64,000 nt of DNA, from positions 558,001-622,000 of the forward strand of contig NZ_OCMY01000001.1 of the NCBI RefSeq assembly GCF_900215435.1. The letters are read 5' to 3'. Below the pieces are notes generated by a model. The model ran no database searches, had not been told where the DNA came from, and saw only the letters and a program-made list of their open reading frames with translations. The DNA comes from Candidatus Pantoea floridensis (GTDB lineage: Bacteria; Pseudomonadota; Gammaproteobacteria; Enterobacterales; Enterobacteriaceae). This document shows positions 49,993 to 58,984 of the stretch, one piece after another; the first letter of the stretch is position 1; each line of letters starts with the position of its first letter. The position numbers were made by a program, and so were the translations under genes.

Positions 49993-51045
49993 TTAACCGC
50001 GACGCTGTTTAACCGCCTGCGCCAGTTGACGCAATGCTTTCTCGGTATCTGCCCAGCCGATGCACGCATCGGTCACGCTCTGGCCATACACCAGCGCTTT
50101 ACCGCTTTCGAGGCTCTGGTTACCTTCTACCAGATGGCTCTCAATCATCACGCCGGTAATCGCCTGCTCGCCGCCCGCAATCTGCTGCGCCACGTCGTCA
50201 GCAACCACCATCTGACGCTGGAACTGCTTGCTGCTGTTGGCATGGCTAAAGTCGATCATCACCTGTGGACGCAGATCCGCTTTCTCCAGACCGATTTTCA
50301 CCGCGGCTACATGTTCAGCGCTGTAGTTCGGCTCTTTGCCGCCGCGCAGAATGATGTGGCAATCTTCGTTACCGCTGGTTTCGACAATGGCCGAGTGGCC
50401 ATACTTGGTGACGGAGAGGAAGCAGTGTGGCGCGCTGGCCGCACCAATGGCGTCAATCGCCACTTTAATGGTGCCATCGGTGCCGTTTTTGAAACCAACC
50501 GGGCACGAAAGGCCAGAAGAGAGTTCACGATGCACCTGTGATTCGGTGGTACGCGCGCCAATTGCGCCCCAGCTCATCAGATCGGCCATATATTGCGGTG
50601 TGATCATATCAAGGAACTCACCCGCCGCCGGCAAACCCATATCGTTGATATCCACCAGCAGCTTGCGCGCCAGGCGCAGACCGTCGTTGATCTGGAAGCT
50701 GCCATCCATAAAGGGATCGTTGATCAGCCCTTTCCAGCCGACCGTGGTACGCGGTTTTTCAAAATACACGCGCATCACCACTTCTAAATCATCTTTGAGC
50801 TCTTCACGCAGTTGCAGCAGGCGCGCCGCATACTCTTTCGCCGCTTTAGTATCATGAATTGAGCAAGGACCGATGACCACCAGCAAACGATCATCCTGAC
50901 CGTGCAAAATGCGGTGAATCGCCTGACGTGATTGGGCAACGGTTTCGGCAGCTTTATCGGTGGCGGGGAATTTTTCAAGCAAGGCAACAGGAGGAAGTAA
51001 CTCTTTGATCTCTCTGATGCGCAAATCGTCGTTCTGGTAATCCAT
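49993..51045 (-). CDS. aroG: DAHP synthase, phenylalanine-sensitive AroG
   Basis: 350 residues from the ATG at 51045, as in E. coli AroG; an in-frame ATG four codons upstream is less likely. MDYQNDDLRIREIKELLPPV, VIGPCSIHD, KPRTTVGWKGLINDP, and GGKEPNYS are class I DAHP synthase motifs. Condenses phosphoenolpyruvate and erythrose-4-phosphate, the entry to aromatic synthesis. Closest by sequence and by context to the Phe-inhibited isoenzyme. Confidence 0.96.
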   Translation of the reverse strand: MDYQNDDLRIREIKELLPPVALLEKFPATDKAAETVAQSRQAIHRILHGQDDRLLVVIGPCSIHDTKAAKEYAARLLQLREELKDDLEVVMRVYFEKPRTTVGWKGLINDPFMDGSFQINDGLRLARKLLVDINDMGLPAAGEFLDMITPQYMADLMSWGAIGARTTESQVHRELSSGLSCPVGFKNGTDGTIKVAIDAIGAASAPHCFLSVTKYGHSAIVETSGNEDCHIILRGGKEPNYSAEHVAAVKIGLEKADLRPQVMIDFSHANSSKQFQRQMVVADDVAQQIAGGEQAITGVMIESHLVEGNQSLESGKALVYGQSVTDACIGWADTEKALRQLAQAVKQRRG

Positions 51046-51344
51046 ACATAATTCCATTCAAATTTCTGGCCCAACGTCCGCCGGGCGCAACCCGCCCACT
51101 TTAGCCCTTCATGCGTCGGGTGTAAATTACGCGCGGAGGTTAAATGTACATCTCAAATTTGCATTTACCCATCCCTGCGCTAAGCTTTTTAAATGTAAGC
51201 ACTAAGGATCGATGTGTTTGCAAAATTTAATATTTAAGCGAAGCGTATAAGGTGGAATTTTATTCCATCGCGGCACGCTATTTTCGTCAATCAACACCAG
51301 CCGGTGTTAGACGGCAACTATCCATTAATTACCGGAGCATAATG

Positions 51345-51680
51345 ATGAATAAGTTTGCAATTATCTTTCTCACCGCAGCGATGACTTTAAGTAGCGGTGC
51401 GGTCATGGCTGCAGATAACAACGGTGAGGCCAATGCCTCAGCGAAAGCGGGCGCGGCGGCAGGCGGCGCTAAACAAAATCTGCCACCGAATAATGTTGAT
51501 AACAGTAAAATCAATAACGGCAGCACTAATACTAACAGCGCTGCGACATCGGGTACCGATTCAAGCAATATGTCCAAAACTCAGATTCATAAAAATACAC
51601 TTTGCAAAGAGGGCAAATGCCCTGATATGAACAAAAAGGTCGGTACTAAACATCATAAAACCGATGGCACTACACAATAA
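51345..51680 (+). CDS. ybgS: YbgS-like small periplasmic protein
   Basis: 111 residues from the second of two adjacent ATGs (51342, 51345); GGAG at 51334 fits the second. A signal peptide ends near residue 22 (VMA-ADNN). The mature part is low in hydrophobics, rich in Ala, Asn, Ser and Lys, and keeps the pattern PNNVDNSKIN and HKNTLCKEGKCPDMNKKV with two cysteines, as in E. coli YbgS (126 residues). Function unknown. Between aroG and zitB in E. coli. The 299 bases upstream hold the divergent aroG and ybgS promoters and no gene that I can see. Confidence 0.9.
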   Translation: MNKFAIIFLTAAMTLSSGAVMAADNNGEANASAKAGAAAGGAKQNLPPNNVDNSKINNGSTNTNSAATSGTDSSNMSKTQIHKNTLCKEGKCPDMNKKVGTKHHKTDGTTQ

Positions 51681-51700
51681 CTCAGTCATAGGCTTAAATC

Positions 51701-51728
51701 GGGAGAGCTTCGGCTCTCCCTTTTATTT
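51701..51728 (+). terminator. Rho-independent terminator of ybgS
   Basis: GGGAGAGC-TTCG-GCTCTCCC with a stable tetraloop, followed by TTTTATTTT, 20 bases after the ybgS stop. It isolates ybgS from the two-component genes. Confidence 0.92.
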
Positions 51729-51783
51729 TGCCCTGTGCCCTTTTCCGCTATGCTGAAGCAATGAAATTCACAGGAAATGTTTC

Positions 51784-52368
51784 ATGGCTTCATTGCTGCT
51801 TATTGATGATCACCCGTTAGTCGAAGTCGCACTGGAAGCGGCCTGCGTCAACGCCCCCATTACGCTCAACATCCATGCCGCTGGCGATGAAGCTCAGGCG
51901 CGTCAGTTGTTGCAGCGTCACGCCATCGATTTGATTGTGCTCGACATCGGCTTACCGGATTGCGACGGGTTGGAGCTGCTTCGCCGTTTACGCATGCGCC
52001 ATCCGCATTGCCCCGTGCTGATCTATTCAGCACAACAGAGTCGCCACACGCTGCTCACTGCGGTTTCACTCGGCGCCGCCGGTTACGTGGTGAAAAGCCA
52101 AAGTATGGCGCAATTATTGAGTGCGATTCTAGCGGTGCTGGGCGGACAACAGGCTTTTCCACCGCTACCTGAACGTATCGAACTGCCGCTGACCGAGAAA
52201 GAGCAGCAGATCGTTGCGCTATTGGTGCGCGGACTGTCAAATTTACAAATTGGCGAACAGCTGCATATCAGCAATAAAACCGTCAGCACCCATAAGAAGA
52301 ACATCCTGGAAAAAACCGGCGTGCACTCGGTGGTTGAGCTGGCCGAGCTGTGGAAAGCGCAGCAGTGA
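51784..52368 (+). CDS. LuxR/NarL-family response regulator, EvgA/BvgA-like
   Basis: 194 residues. Receiver domain 1-120 with acidic pocket D8-D9, phospho-acceptor D54 (LIVLDIGLPD) and K104. A LuxR-type HTH follows at about 130-190 (LTEKEQQIVALLVRGLSNLQIGEQLHISNKTVSTHKKNIL). Domain order and pairing with a hybrid kinase carrying two periplasmic binding domains match EvgA-EvgS and BvgA-BvgS. AGGA lies nine bases before the ATG. First of three overlapping genes; stop overlaps the kinase GTG (GTGA). Not present at this place in E. coli. Target genes unknown. Confidence 0.91.
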   Translation: MASLLLIDDHPLVEVALEAACVNAPITLNIHAAGDEAQARQLLQRHAIDLIVLDIGLPDCDGLELLRRLRMRHPHCPVLIYSAQQSRHTLLTAVSLGAAGYVVKSQSMAQLLSAILAVLGGQQAFPPLPERIELPLTEKEQQIVALLVRGLSNLQIGEQLHISNKTVSTHKKNILEKTGVHSVVELAELWKAQQ

Positions 52369-55300
52369 GAAAACTCTTTCTATTGGTTTTGCTATTGCTG
52401 AGTCTACCGGCGAGAGCCGATTTGCTACCCGCCAGCAGCGTGATGTTACCCGCGATGATGCCCGCGCCGCATGCCGAGCCATGGTCTGGCGCGACATTAC
52501 GGGTGGCGGTGCCAGCGCAGAATAGCGCCCCCTGGGCGATGCGTATTGGCGATCGCATCTGGGGTATTGATGCCGATTATCTCAGCGCACTCAGTCAGCT
52601 CACCGGCACTCGCTTTACGCTGCAAAGCTATGCGGATCGCGCGCAGCAGCTGGCGGCGCTACAGCGCGGCGACGTGGATTTCGTGTTAAGCACCGAGCAC
52701 GCCGCCTCACCTCCTGAGGTGCTTCTCAGCGATAGCTGGTACAGCAGCCCGATTCGCATCTATCGCAATCGCGATAATCAGCGTGCGGTGATGTTCAACA
52801 GCGATACCGCACAGCTCACCATTGCCGATGCCACGCTGGCGCAGCTACCAACCGCGTTTGTGCAGCAGCATCGCTGGCATAGTTTACCGGGCGATTTGCA
52901 GGCGCTATACGCCTTGCTTAACCAACAAAGTGATTATCTGATTGCCGATGACGCCAGCGCAGGTTTTCTGCTCGACCAGTTGCAACAGGGACAAATTTAC
53001 CAGATTGCTGCCGATCCCGGTGCCGGTGAGCTGACGTTACGCGCACTGGCCAAAGACGCCGCCTTGATTCACTGGCTTAACGGCCAGCTTCGTTTGCTGC
53101 CTGCCGAGTTTAGCAACCGCGTGCAGCAGCGCTGGAGTCCGCCGCTGCTGCGTTATCAGGACACGCAAACGCTGATGCTTTCCACCAGTGAGAAACAGTG
53201 GCTAGCGCAGCATAGAGAGATTCCTTACGCGGTCGAAGCCGATAATGCGCCATGGAGCTACCGCGATAGCAGCGGCAATGCACGAGGCTTTGGCATCGAT
53301 TTACTCAATGCGCTAAGCCAAAGTACTGGCCTGCATTTTACGCCGCGCTGGGTTAACAATGCGCAACAGGCTGCCACGTTATTGCAGCAGCAGCAGGTCA
53401 TGCTAAACCTGTTGCAGCCGCTGTTCGGCGACGATGCCAGCAGCAATACCTTGCCAGTGTGGCGTGCGATTTGGGGAATTTACACGATCTCAACGCATCC
53501 ACCAATGAGTTGGCAATCCCTGCAAGGACAGCGTGTGGGCGTATTGCGTGGCGATTTGGCGCAGCGTTTACTGCCCTCCAGCATCACGCCACAGCTTTTT
53601 GACGATCGTGCACAGCTCTGGCAGGCGCTAAATAACGGCCAGATTGATGCGTTAGTCGATAATGTCCTTTCCGCCCGCTGGCGTATGGCGAGCCATACCG
53701 ACAATCGTATTCATTTGGCTTTCGCCGCCAGCGATATTGCCTGGCCACTGGCGCCACAGGTTAGCGTTGCGCAGCCGGAACTGCGTGCGCTGCTCGATCA
53801 TGCACTGCAGCAGATTCCCTCTGATACGCTGAGTCAAATGCGCCTGAGCTGGTCGCAGCCTCCGCAGCCGGGCACCACTATGGCGATGCGTAATATCCCG
53901 CTGATGATCCTCATTGCGGCTGGCATTACTATCCTGCTGCTGCTGGCGCTCCTGCTGCGGCGCTATTGGCAACAGCGCCGCGATAGGCTGCAGCGGGAGC
54001 AGGCCGAGCGCGCCAATGCCGCCAAAAGCCAATTTCTCGCCACCGCCAGCCATGAATTGCGCACGCCGATGCAGGCGATCCTCGGCTTGCTGGAGCTGGA
54101 ACAGCAGCAGCATCCGAGTGAACGATTAACGCTGATGCACAGCAGCGCGCGATCGCTGATGGCGCTGCTTAACGATTTACAGGATCACGCGAGGATTGAG
54201 AGCCAAAGTTTCCGCCTCGCACCACGTCCGCTTAACCTGGCGCATTGGCTGCACCAGCAGCAGCAGTTCTACCACCCTTTAATGCGGGATGCCGGACCGA
54301 ATTTGGTCGCTGAAGCGCTCACGCCGCTGCCGGCCTGCGTGCTGCTGGATGGCGATCGCCTGCAGCAGGTGGCGAATAATCTGGTGGCTAACGCGCTGAA
54401 GTTTACCCGCGAGGGAGAAGTGCGCATTACGCTGGCCGTTGATCAACATATCCAGCTTACCGTGGCCGACAGTGGCAGCGGTATTCCGCTCAGCGAGCAG
54501 GCGCAGCTGTTCGAGCCGTGGTATCAGGCGCCGTCCGGCAAAAGTCATGCGGTACAAGGCAGCGGGCTAGGTCTGTTTATCTGTCGCGAAATCGTGCAAC
54601 GCATGGGCGGTTCGCTGGCGCTTACCTCAGCGCCAGGCCACGGCACCACGGTAAGCGTGCAGCTCCCGCTGGTATTAAGTGATGAGCCGTTGACTGAACG
54701 TGCGGAAAGCTGGCCGCATTATCCCCAATTACGTGTCGCAATCGTTGACGATCATCCCACCAATCTTTTAGTGATGCAGCAGCAGCTGGCGAACTTTGGG
54801 GTGCAGGCTGAGGTGTTTGAAGATGGCCGCAGGCTGCTGCAGGCCGATGCCCGGATGCCGTTTGAGCTTCTGTTTATTGATCAAATGATGCCACGTCCCG
54901 ATGGTTTGACCCTGCTGCGCATCCTGCGCCGTCGTCAGCGCCAGCGTGGTAAAAGCATGCTACGCGTGCTCTGTTCCGCCGATGTGCAGCTGTTGAAAAT
55001 GGCGCTGCGGAACGATGAAGCGTTGCTGCTTAAACCCATCGAACTTGATCATCTGGCGCCGCTGCTGGCGCGTGCGGTAAAGGATCCCCTGGAAGTGCTG
55101 CCAAACAGTCTGCTGACTCTGGCACAAAACAATCCAGCTTTTATCCCCCGTATCGGGCAAACATTGCAGCGCACGCTGCAACAGGATCGCGATGCGCTGT
55201 TAAAAGCCCACCATACGCAGAATTGGGCCGAGCTGGAGCACGCTGCGCACCGGATGAAAGGAAGCTGGCTAATGCTGGGCATTGATGAGGTTGCCGAGCA

Positions 55301-55436
55301 GTGCCAGCAGCTGATCGCACAGGCTAGACAGCAGCAGTTGAACGTTGATGATCTCAATTTACTGATATCATTAACAAACAGGTTACTTAAACAACTGGAA
55401 AATTATGGCACACACTCACTCGCACAGCGCACCTAA
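52365..55436 (+). CDS. Hybrid sensor histidine kinase with two periplasmic solute-binding domains (EvgS/BvgS type)
   Basis: 1023 residues from a GTG start that overlaps the regulator stop; residues 1-18 form a signal peptide ([17 protein letters not shown]). Two SBP_bac_3-like Venus-flytrap domains span about 40-265 and 285-505. One membrane helix (about 511-533) is followed by HisKA with H563 ([14 protein letters not shown]), HATPase ([29 protein letters not shown]), a receiver with D839 (LLFIDQMMP) and an Hpt domain with H962 (AAHRMKGSW). The relay H563-D839-H962-regulator D54 is complete. Unlike EvgS and BvgS, only 30 residues separate the helix from H563, so there is no PAS domain. The 3' end overlaps zitB by 32 bases in another frame. 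Confidence 0.92.
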   Translation: MRKLFLLVLLLLSLPARADLLPASSVMLPAMMPAPHAEPWSGATLRVAVPAQNSAPWAMRIGDRIWGIDADYLSALSQLTGTRFTLQSYADRAQQLAALQRGDVDFVLSTEHAASPPEVLLSDSWYSSPIRIYRNRDNQRAVMFNSDTAQLTIADATLAQLPTAFVQQHRWHSLPGDLQALYALLNQQSDYLIADDASAGFLLDQLQQGQIYQIAADPGAGELTLRALAKDAALIHWLNGQLRLLPAEFSNRVQQRWSPPLLRYQDTQTLMLSTSEKQWLAQHREIPYAVEADNAPWSYRDSSGNARGFGIDLLNALSQSTGLHFTPRWVNNAQQAATLLQQQQVMLNLLQPLFGDDASSNTLPVWRAIWGIYTISTHPPMSWQSLQGQRVGVLRGDLAQRLLPSSITPQLFDDRAQLWQALNNGQIDALVDNVLSARWRMASHTDNRIHLAFAASDIAWPLAPQVSVAQPELRALLDHALQQIPSDTLSQMRLSWSQPPQPGTTMAMRNIPLMILIAAGITILLLLALLLRRYWQQRRDRLQREQAERANAAKSQFLATASHELRTPMQAILGLLELEQQQHPSERLTLMHSSARSLMALLNDLQDHARIESQSFRLAPRPLNLAHWLHQQQQFYHPLMRDAGPNLVAEALTPLPACVLLDGDRLQQVANNLVANALKFTREGEVRITLAVDQHIQLTVADSGSGIPLSEQAQLFEPWYQAPSGKSHAVQGSGLGLFICREIVQRMGGSLALTSAPGHGTTVSVQLPLVLSDEPLTERAESWPHYPQLRVAIVDDHPTNLLVMQQQLANFGVQAEVFEDGRRLLQADARMPFELLFIDQMMPRPDGLTLLRILRRRQRQRGKSMLRVLCSADVQLLKMALRNDEALLLKPIELDHLAPLLARAVKDPLEVLPNSLLTLAQNNPAFIPRIGQTLQRTLQQDRDALLKAHHTQNWAELEHAAHRMKGSWLMLGIDEVAEQCQQLIAQARQQQLNVDDLNLLISLTNRLLKQLENYGTHSLAQRT

Positions 55437-56370
55437 CAGCAACCGCACGCGACTGGCGGCTGCATTCGGCGTAACGGCGCTGTTTATGGTGGCCGAAGTG
55501 GTCGGCGGGATCGTTTCCGGCTCGCTGGCGCTACTGGCCGATGCTGGACATATGTTGACCGATGCCGCTGCGCTGCTAATGGCATTACTGGCCGTACAGT
55601 TTGCCCAACGCAAACCTAACGCGCGTCATACCTTTGGCTTACTGCGTCTGACCACGCTGGCGGCGTTCGTCAATGCCATCGCGCTGCTGGTGATTACGGT
55701 TCTGATTGTCTGGGAGGCGCTACGTCGCTTCTATCAGCCACAGCCGATTGCTGGCGGTTTGATGCTCGGTATCGCCATTGCCGGGCTGCTGGCTAACCTG
55801 CTGTCATTCTGGCTGCTGCATCGCGGCAGTGAAGAGAAAAATCTCAACGTGCGCGCTGCAGCGCTGCACGTGCTCGGCGATTTACTCGGTTCGGTTGGTG
55901 CGATTGTCGCCGCCGTGATCATTATGCTGACCGGCTGGACGCCAATCGATCCGATTCTGTCGCTGCTGGTGTCATTGCTGGTGGTGCGGAGCGCCTGGTC
56001 GTTACTGCGCGAAAGTCTGCATGAGTTACTGGAAGGCGCGCCAGCCCATATTGATGCCAATAAACTTTCACGCGAGCTCACACGCACTATTGATGAAGTG
56101 CGTAATGTGCATCACGTGCATCTTTGGCAAGTGGGCGAAAAACCGGTGTTGACGTTACATGTGCAGGTCATTCCGCCTTACGATCACGACGGCCTGCTAC
56201 AGCGTATACATCACTTTTTGCACCAACACTATCAGATTGCCCATGCCACGGTACAGATGGAGTATCAGCCGTGTAGCGGAACAGATTGTGAGCTCGGTTT
56301 AGATGGCCATTCCGCGCAGCACGATCATCATGATCATACCGCGCTGGAAGGCCACGCCCATCATCATTAA
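55405..56370 (+). CDS. zitB: Zinc exporter ZitB (cation diffusion facilitator)
   Basis: 321 residues (E. coli 313). Six membrane helices; the metal site shows as [17 protein letters not shown] (HxxxD, helix 2) and [15 protein letters not shown] (helix 5). Histidine-rich termini (AHTHSHS at the start; [20 protein letters not shown] at the end). Exports Zn2+ by proton exchange. The start is fixed by alignment with E. coli and lies inside the kinase gene. Converges on pnuC, sharing stop-codon bases. Confidence 0.95.
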   Translation: MAHTHSHSAPNSNRTRLAAAFGVTALFMVAEVVGGIVSGSLALLADAGHMLTDAAALLMALLAVQFAQRKPNARHTFGLLRLTTLAAFVNAIALLVITVLIVWEALRRFYQPQPIAGGLMLGIAIAGLLANLLSFWLLHRGSEEKNLNVRAAALHVLGDLLGSVGAIVAAVIIMLTGWTPIDPILSLLVSLLVVRSAWSLLRESLHELLEGAPAHIDANKLSRELTRTIDEVRNVHHVHLWQVGEKPVLTLHVQVIPPYDHDGLLQRIHHFLHQHYQIAHATVQMEYQPCSGTDCELGLDGHSAQHDHHDHTALEGHAHHH

Positions 56371-57086
56371 TGTGACAGCGCACGCGAGCCCTGTTCGCGT
56401 GCGCTTTGCATCCACAGCCGCGAACCATTAAGCGCAATCAGCGTGAGAATGACGTATTCAAGCGACATCGCATATACGCCCTGGCGCGCGAAGATCATCA
56501 CGCTGATGACGTTGATGACCACCCAAAGCAGCCAGTTCTCGACGTATTTACGCGTCATCAAAATCATCGCCACAATCGACAGCACCATCATGCATGAATC
56601 CCAGAACGGGAACGCATCCGGCTGCAATTGTGGCATCGCGACGTTCAGGCCGACACTCTGCATAATGTCCACCGCCGTTTTGGTCAGGAAGGCAAAAACC
56701 GGGTCGATGTAAACCGTCATTAGCGCTATCGCTAACACGCATGCAACGCCCCAGCCCATCGCTTTCGGCAGCGGCAGCCAGCGGATTCGCAACTCGGTTT
56801 CGTTATTGCTGGTTTGTCGGCTCCATGCATACCAGCCATAGACGTTGGCGACAAAGAAAAACAGCTGCAGTAATAGGCTAGCGTAAAGCTGGATTTGGAA
56901 GAAGATCACCGCAAACAACGTGACGTTGATCAGGCCGAAAAAGTAGTTAATGATTTTTTCAAGGCTGGCTAGCCAGATACACAACAGGCCCGCGACGGTG
57001 CCGATGGCTTCAATCCACGACAGATCGTAGCCGCCAACGCCCAGCGGAATGTGAACCAGAATATTTTGTGTGCTAAAGAAGTCCAT
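56367..57086 (-). CDS. pnuC: Nicotinamide riboside transporter PnuC
   Basis: 239 residues, as in E. coli. About seven membrane helices; [27 protein letters not shown], and [13 protein letters not shown] (the WxxW-type substrate region). Imports nicotinamide riboside for NAD salvage. 36 bases downstream of nadA in the same direction, so likely one operon under NadR. Confidence 0.94.
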   Translation of the reverse strand: MDFFSTQNILVHIPLGVGGYDLSWIEAIGTVAGLLCIWLASLEKIINYFFGLINVTLFAVIFFQIQLYASLLLQLFFFVANVYGWYAWSRQTSNNETELRIRWLPLPKAMGWGVACVLAIALMTVYIDPVFAFLTKTAVDIMQSVGLNVAMPQLQPDAFPFWDSCMMVLSIVAMILMTRKYVENWLLWVVINVISVMIFARQGVYAMSLEYVILTLIALNGSRLWMQSAREQGSRALSH

Positions 57087-57111
57087 GTGAGGTACCTATA
57101 GCCTAAATATG

Positions 57112-57134
57112 CAGGGTACGCGTCATGCGTTCCC
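57112..57134. repeat. Degenerate palindromic repeat over the nadA stop
   Basis: GCAGGGTACGCGTCATGCG followed by TTCCC resembles the GTAGG-GTGCGCAT family with one head change, one mismatch and one missing base. It overlaps the last codons of nadA. The relationship is uncertain. Confidence 0.45.
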
Positions 57135-58184
57135 TTTTACCTTGAGTTTAAGATCTGCAGCGAAAGATAGCATGCGATTGAGTGGGATCAACGCAGCCTC
57201 ACGCAGCGCGTCTTCAACATGAATTTCATGCTCGCTGCCGCCGCGTGCTAATCCTTCGGCAATGGCTTTAAGGCCGTTCATCGCCATCCACGGACAGTGC
57301 GCACAGCTGCGGCAAGTGGCGCCTTCACCGGCGGTTGGCGCTTCCAGCAGCTCTTTATTCGGTACCGCCTGCTGCATTTTGTAGAAGATGCCGCGATCGG
57401 TGGCGACGATCATCTGCGGATGCGGCAGGCTCTGCGCCGCCTGAATCAGCTGGCTGGTGGAACCGACCGCATCGGCTAAATCGACAATCGCCTGCGGTGA
57501 TTCAGGATGCACCAACACAGCCGCATCCGGATAGAGCGCTTTCATACGTTGCAGCGCCTGGGTTTTGAATTCGTCATGCACGATGCACGCGCCCTGCCAG
57601 CACAGTACATCGGCACCGGACTTCTGCGTGACGTAACGGCCAAGATGGCGATCCGGCGCCCAGATGATTTTCTCGCCGAGGCTATCAAGATGTTCAATCA
57701 GTTCAACCGCAATACTCGACGTCACCACCCAATCGGCGCGCGCTTTAACCGCCGCCGAGGTGTTGGCGTACACCACCACGGTGCGATCGGGATGCTGATC
57801 GCAGAAGCGGTTGAACTCTTCAATAGGGCAACCAAGGTCGAGTGAACATTCCGCCTGCAACGTAGGCATCAGCACGGTTTTTTCCGGGCTGAGGATTTTT
57901 GCTGTTTCGCCCATAAAACGCACGCCCGCCACCAGCAAGGTTTTTGCTGGATGCGTGCTGCCGAAACGCGCCATTTCTAGCGAGTCTGATACGCAGCCAC
58001 CGGTCTCTTCCGCCAGCGCCTGAATCTCTGGATCGGTGTAATAATGGGCCACCATCACCGCATCACGTTCTTTTAGCAAGCGTTTGATTTCGTTCTTGTA
58101 GTAGGATTTTTCATCCACACTGAGACGCGCCGGTTTCGGCGGGAAAGGATAGATCGCGTTTTCAGGATCAAACATCAGACTCAT
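57123..58184 (-). CDS. nadA: Quinolinate synthase NadA
   Basis: 353 residues (E. coli 347). 4Fe-4S enzyme condensing iminoaspartate and dihydroxyacetone phosphate. [47 protein letters not shown] and the [13 protein letters not shown] cluster region are conserved. The C-terminus ([12 protein letters not shown]) is a few residues longer than in E. coli, and its end coincides with a repeat-like palindrome. Confidence 0.96.
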   Translation of the reverse strand: MSLMFDPENAIYPFPPKPARLSVDEKSYYKNEIKRLLKERDAVMVAHYYTDPEIQALAEETGGCVSDSLEMARFGSTHPAKTLLVAGVRFMGETAKILSPEKTVLMPTLQAECSLDLGCPIEEFNRFCDQHPDRTVVVYANTSAAVKARADWVVTSSIAVELIEHLDSLGEKIIWAPDRHLGRYVTQKSGADVLCWQGACIVHDEFKTQALQRMKALYPDAAVLVHPESPQAIVDLADAVGSTSQLIQAAQSLPHPQMIVATDRGIFYKMQQAVPNKELLEAPTAGEGATCRSCAHCPWMAMNGLKAIAEGLARGGSEHEIHVEDALREAALIPLNRMLSFAADLKLKVKGNA

Positions 58185-58250
58185 GACACGGCTCTCGTTT
58201 TCTCAATTTAACAAAATCGCCTACTGTGGCGATGATGCGGCATTAAAACC

Positions 58251-58282
58251 GCTATCGTGTTTTATATGCTAAACACGATAGC
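58251..58282. promoter_or_regulatory. Perfect inverted repeat with NadR-like box upstream of nadA
   Basis: Arms GCTATCGTGTTT and AAACACGATAGC are exact complements across an eight-base centre. Inside is TGTTTT-ATATGC-TAAACA, one mismatch from the NadR consensus TGTTTA-N6-TAAACA. It stands 67 bases upstream of nadA and 38 bases past the ogt stop, so the outer arms may also act as a terminator for ogt. Confidence 0.68.
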
Positions 58283-58319
58283 GGAAATACGCGAGAGTGT
58301 CGTCTCTTTTTTGCGCGCT

Positions 58320-58826
58320 CTATAGCAACAATACGCTGCCGATAGATTTCTGCGGGCTTTCCAGTTCAAGCAGGAACGCTTTAACGCTGAGACCGCCCGC
58401 AAAGCCGGTCAGTTTCCCGTTGCTGCCAATCACGCGATGGCACGGCGCCATAATCGAAAGCGGGTTTTTACCGTTCGCCGCACCTACCGCGCGCACCGCT
58501 TTAGGATTGCCAATTTGTTCGGCGATTTGCTGATAGCTACGGGTTTCACCAAACGGAATAGTGAGTAACGCTTGCCACACTTTTTTCTGGAATTCGGTGC
58601 CTACCGTGTCGTACGGCATATCAAACTGCTGGCGTTCACCGGCGAAATATTCGCGCAGCTGCCGTTCTGCCTCACAGAGTATCGGGTGTTGATCGTTACG
58701 GCTGATCGGCGTTAACGGTACGCGCTGCGAACCTTCGTTTTCCCACAGAATGGCCGACAATCCGTTGTCAGTAGCAATAAGCGTGAGCTCCCCAACAGGG
58801 GTGGCGATAATTTTGGCATGATACAT
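58320..58826 (-). CDS. ogt: Methylated-DNA--protein-cysteine methyltransferase Ogt
   Basis: 168 residues (E. coli Ogt 171). The alkyl acceptor is Cys129 in IMAPCHRVIGS; GTEFQKKVWQALLTIPFGETRSYQQIAE and RAVGAANGKNPL form the DNA-binding helix region. Directly reverses O6-methylguanine. Divergent from the Ada-AlkA fusion gene, 158 bases apart. Confidence 0.94.
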   Translation of the reverse strand: MYHAKIIATPVGELTLIATDNGLSAILWENEGSQRVPLTPISRNDQHPILCEAERQLREYFAGERQQFDMPYDTVGTEFQKKVWQALLTIPFGETRSYQQIAEQIGNPKAVRAVGAANGKNPLSIMAPCHRVIGSNGKLTGFAGGLSVKAFLLELESPQKSIGSVLLL

Positions 58827-58984
58827 AGTGCACCTCCGGCGTAATCTCTGTTAGCGATTATCGCATTTCCGCCGCAAGAAACTGGCTGTTTTCGGTCATC
58901 AGCATAAACTGGTTAGCTGTCCGAAAGCAGCGAGTTTTCCGGTTGAGCTTGCGCGACCATGCCGTTTATTTGCTGGAGATCATG

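Noticed and set aside
51046..51341. TyrR boxes upstream of aroG
   Set aside because: Several TGTAAA- and TTTACA-like half-sites occur, but none forms the TGTAAA-N6-TTTACA palindrome with correct spacing.
51784..55436. Mobile element carrying the two-component genes
   Set aside because: No transposase, integrase, terminal repeats or target duplication is seen at either side; the base composition looks like that of neighbouring genes.
58827..58984. Ada box between ogt and the Ada-AlkA gene
   Set aside because: No convincing match to the known Ada recognition motif; fusion proteins of this type may use another site.
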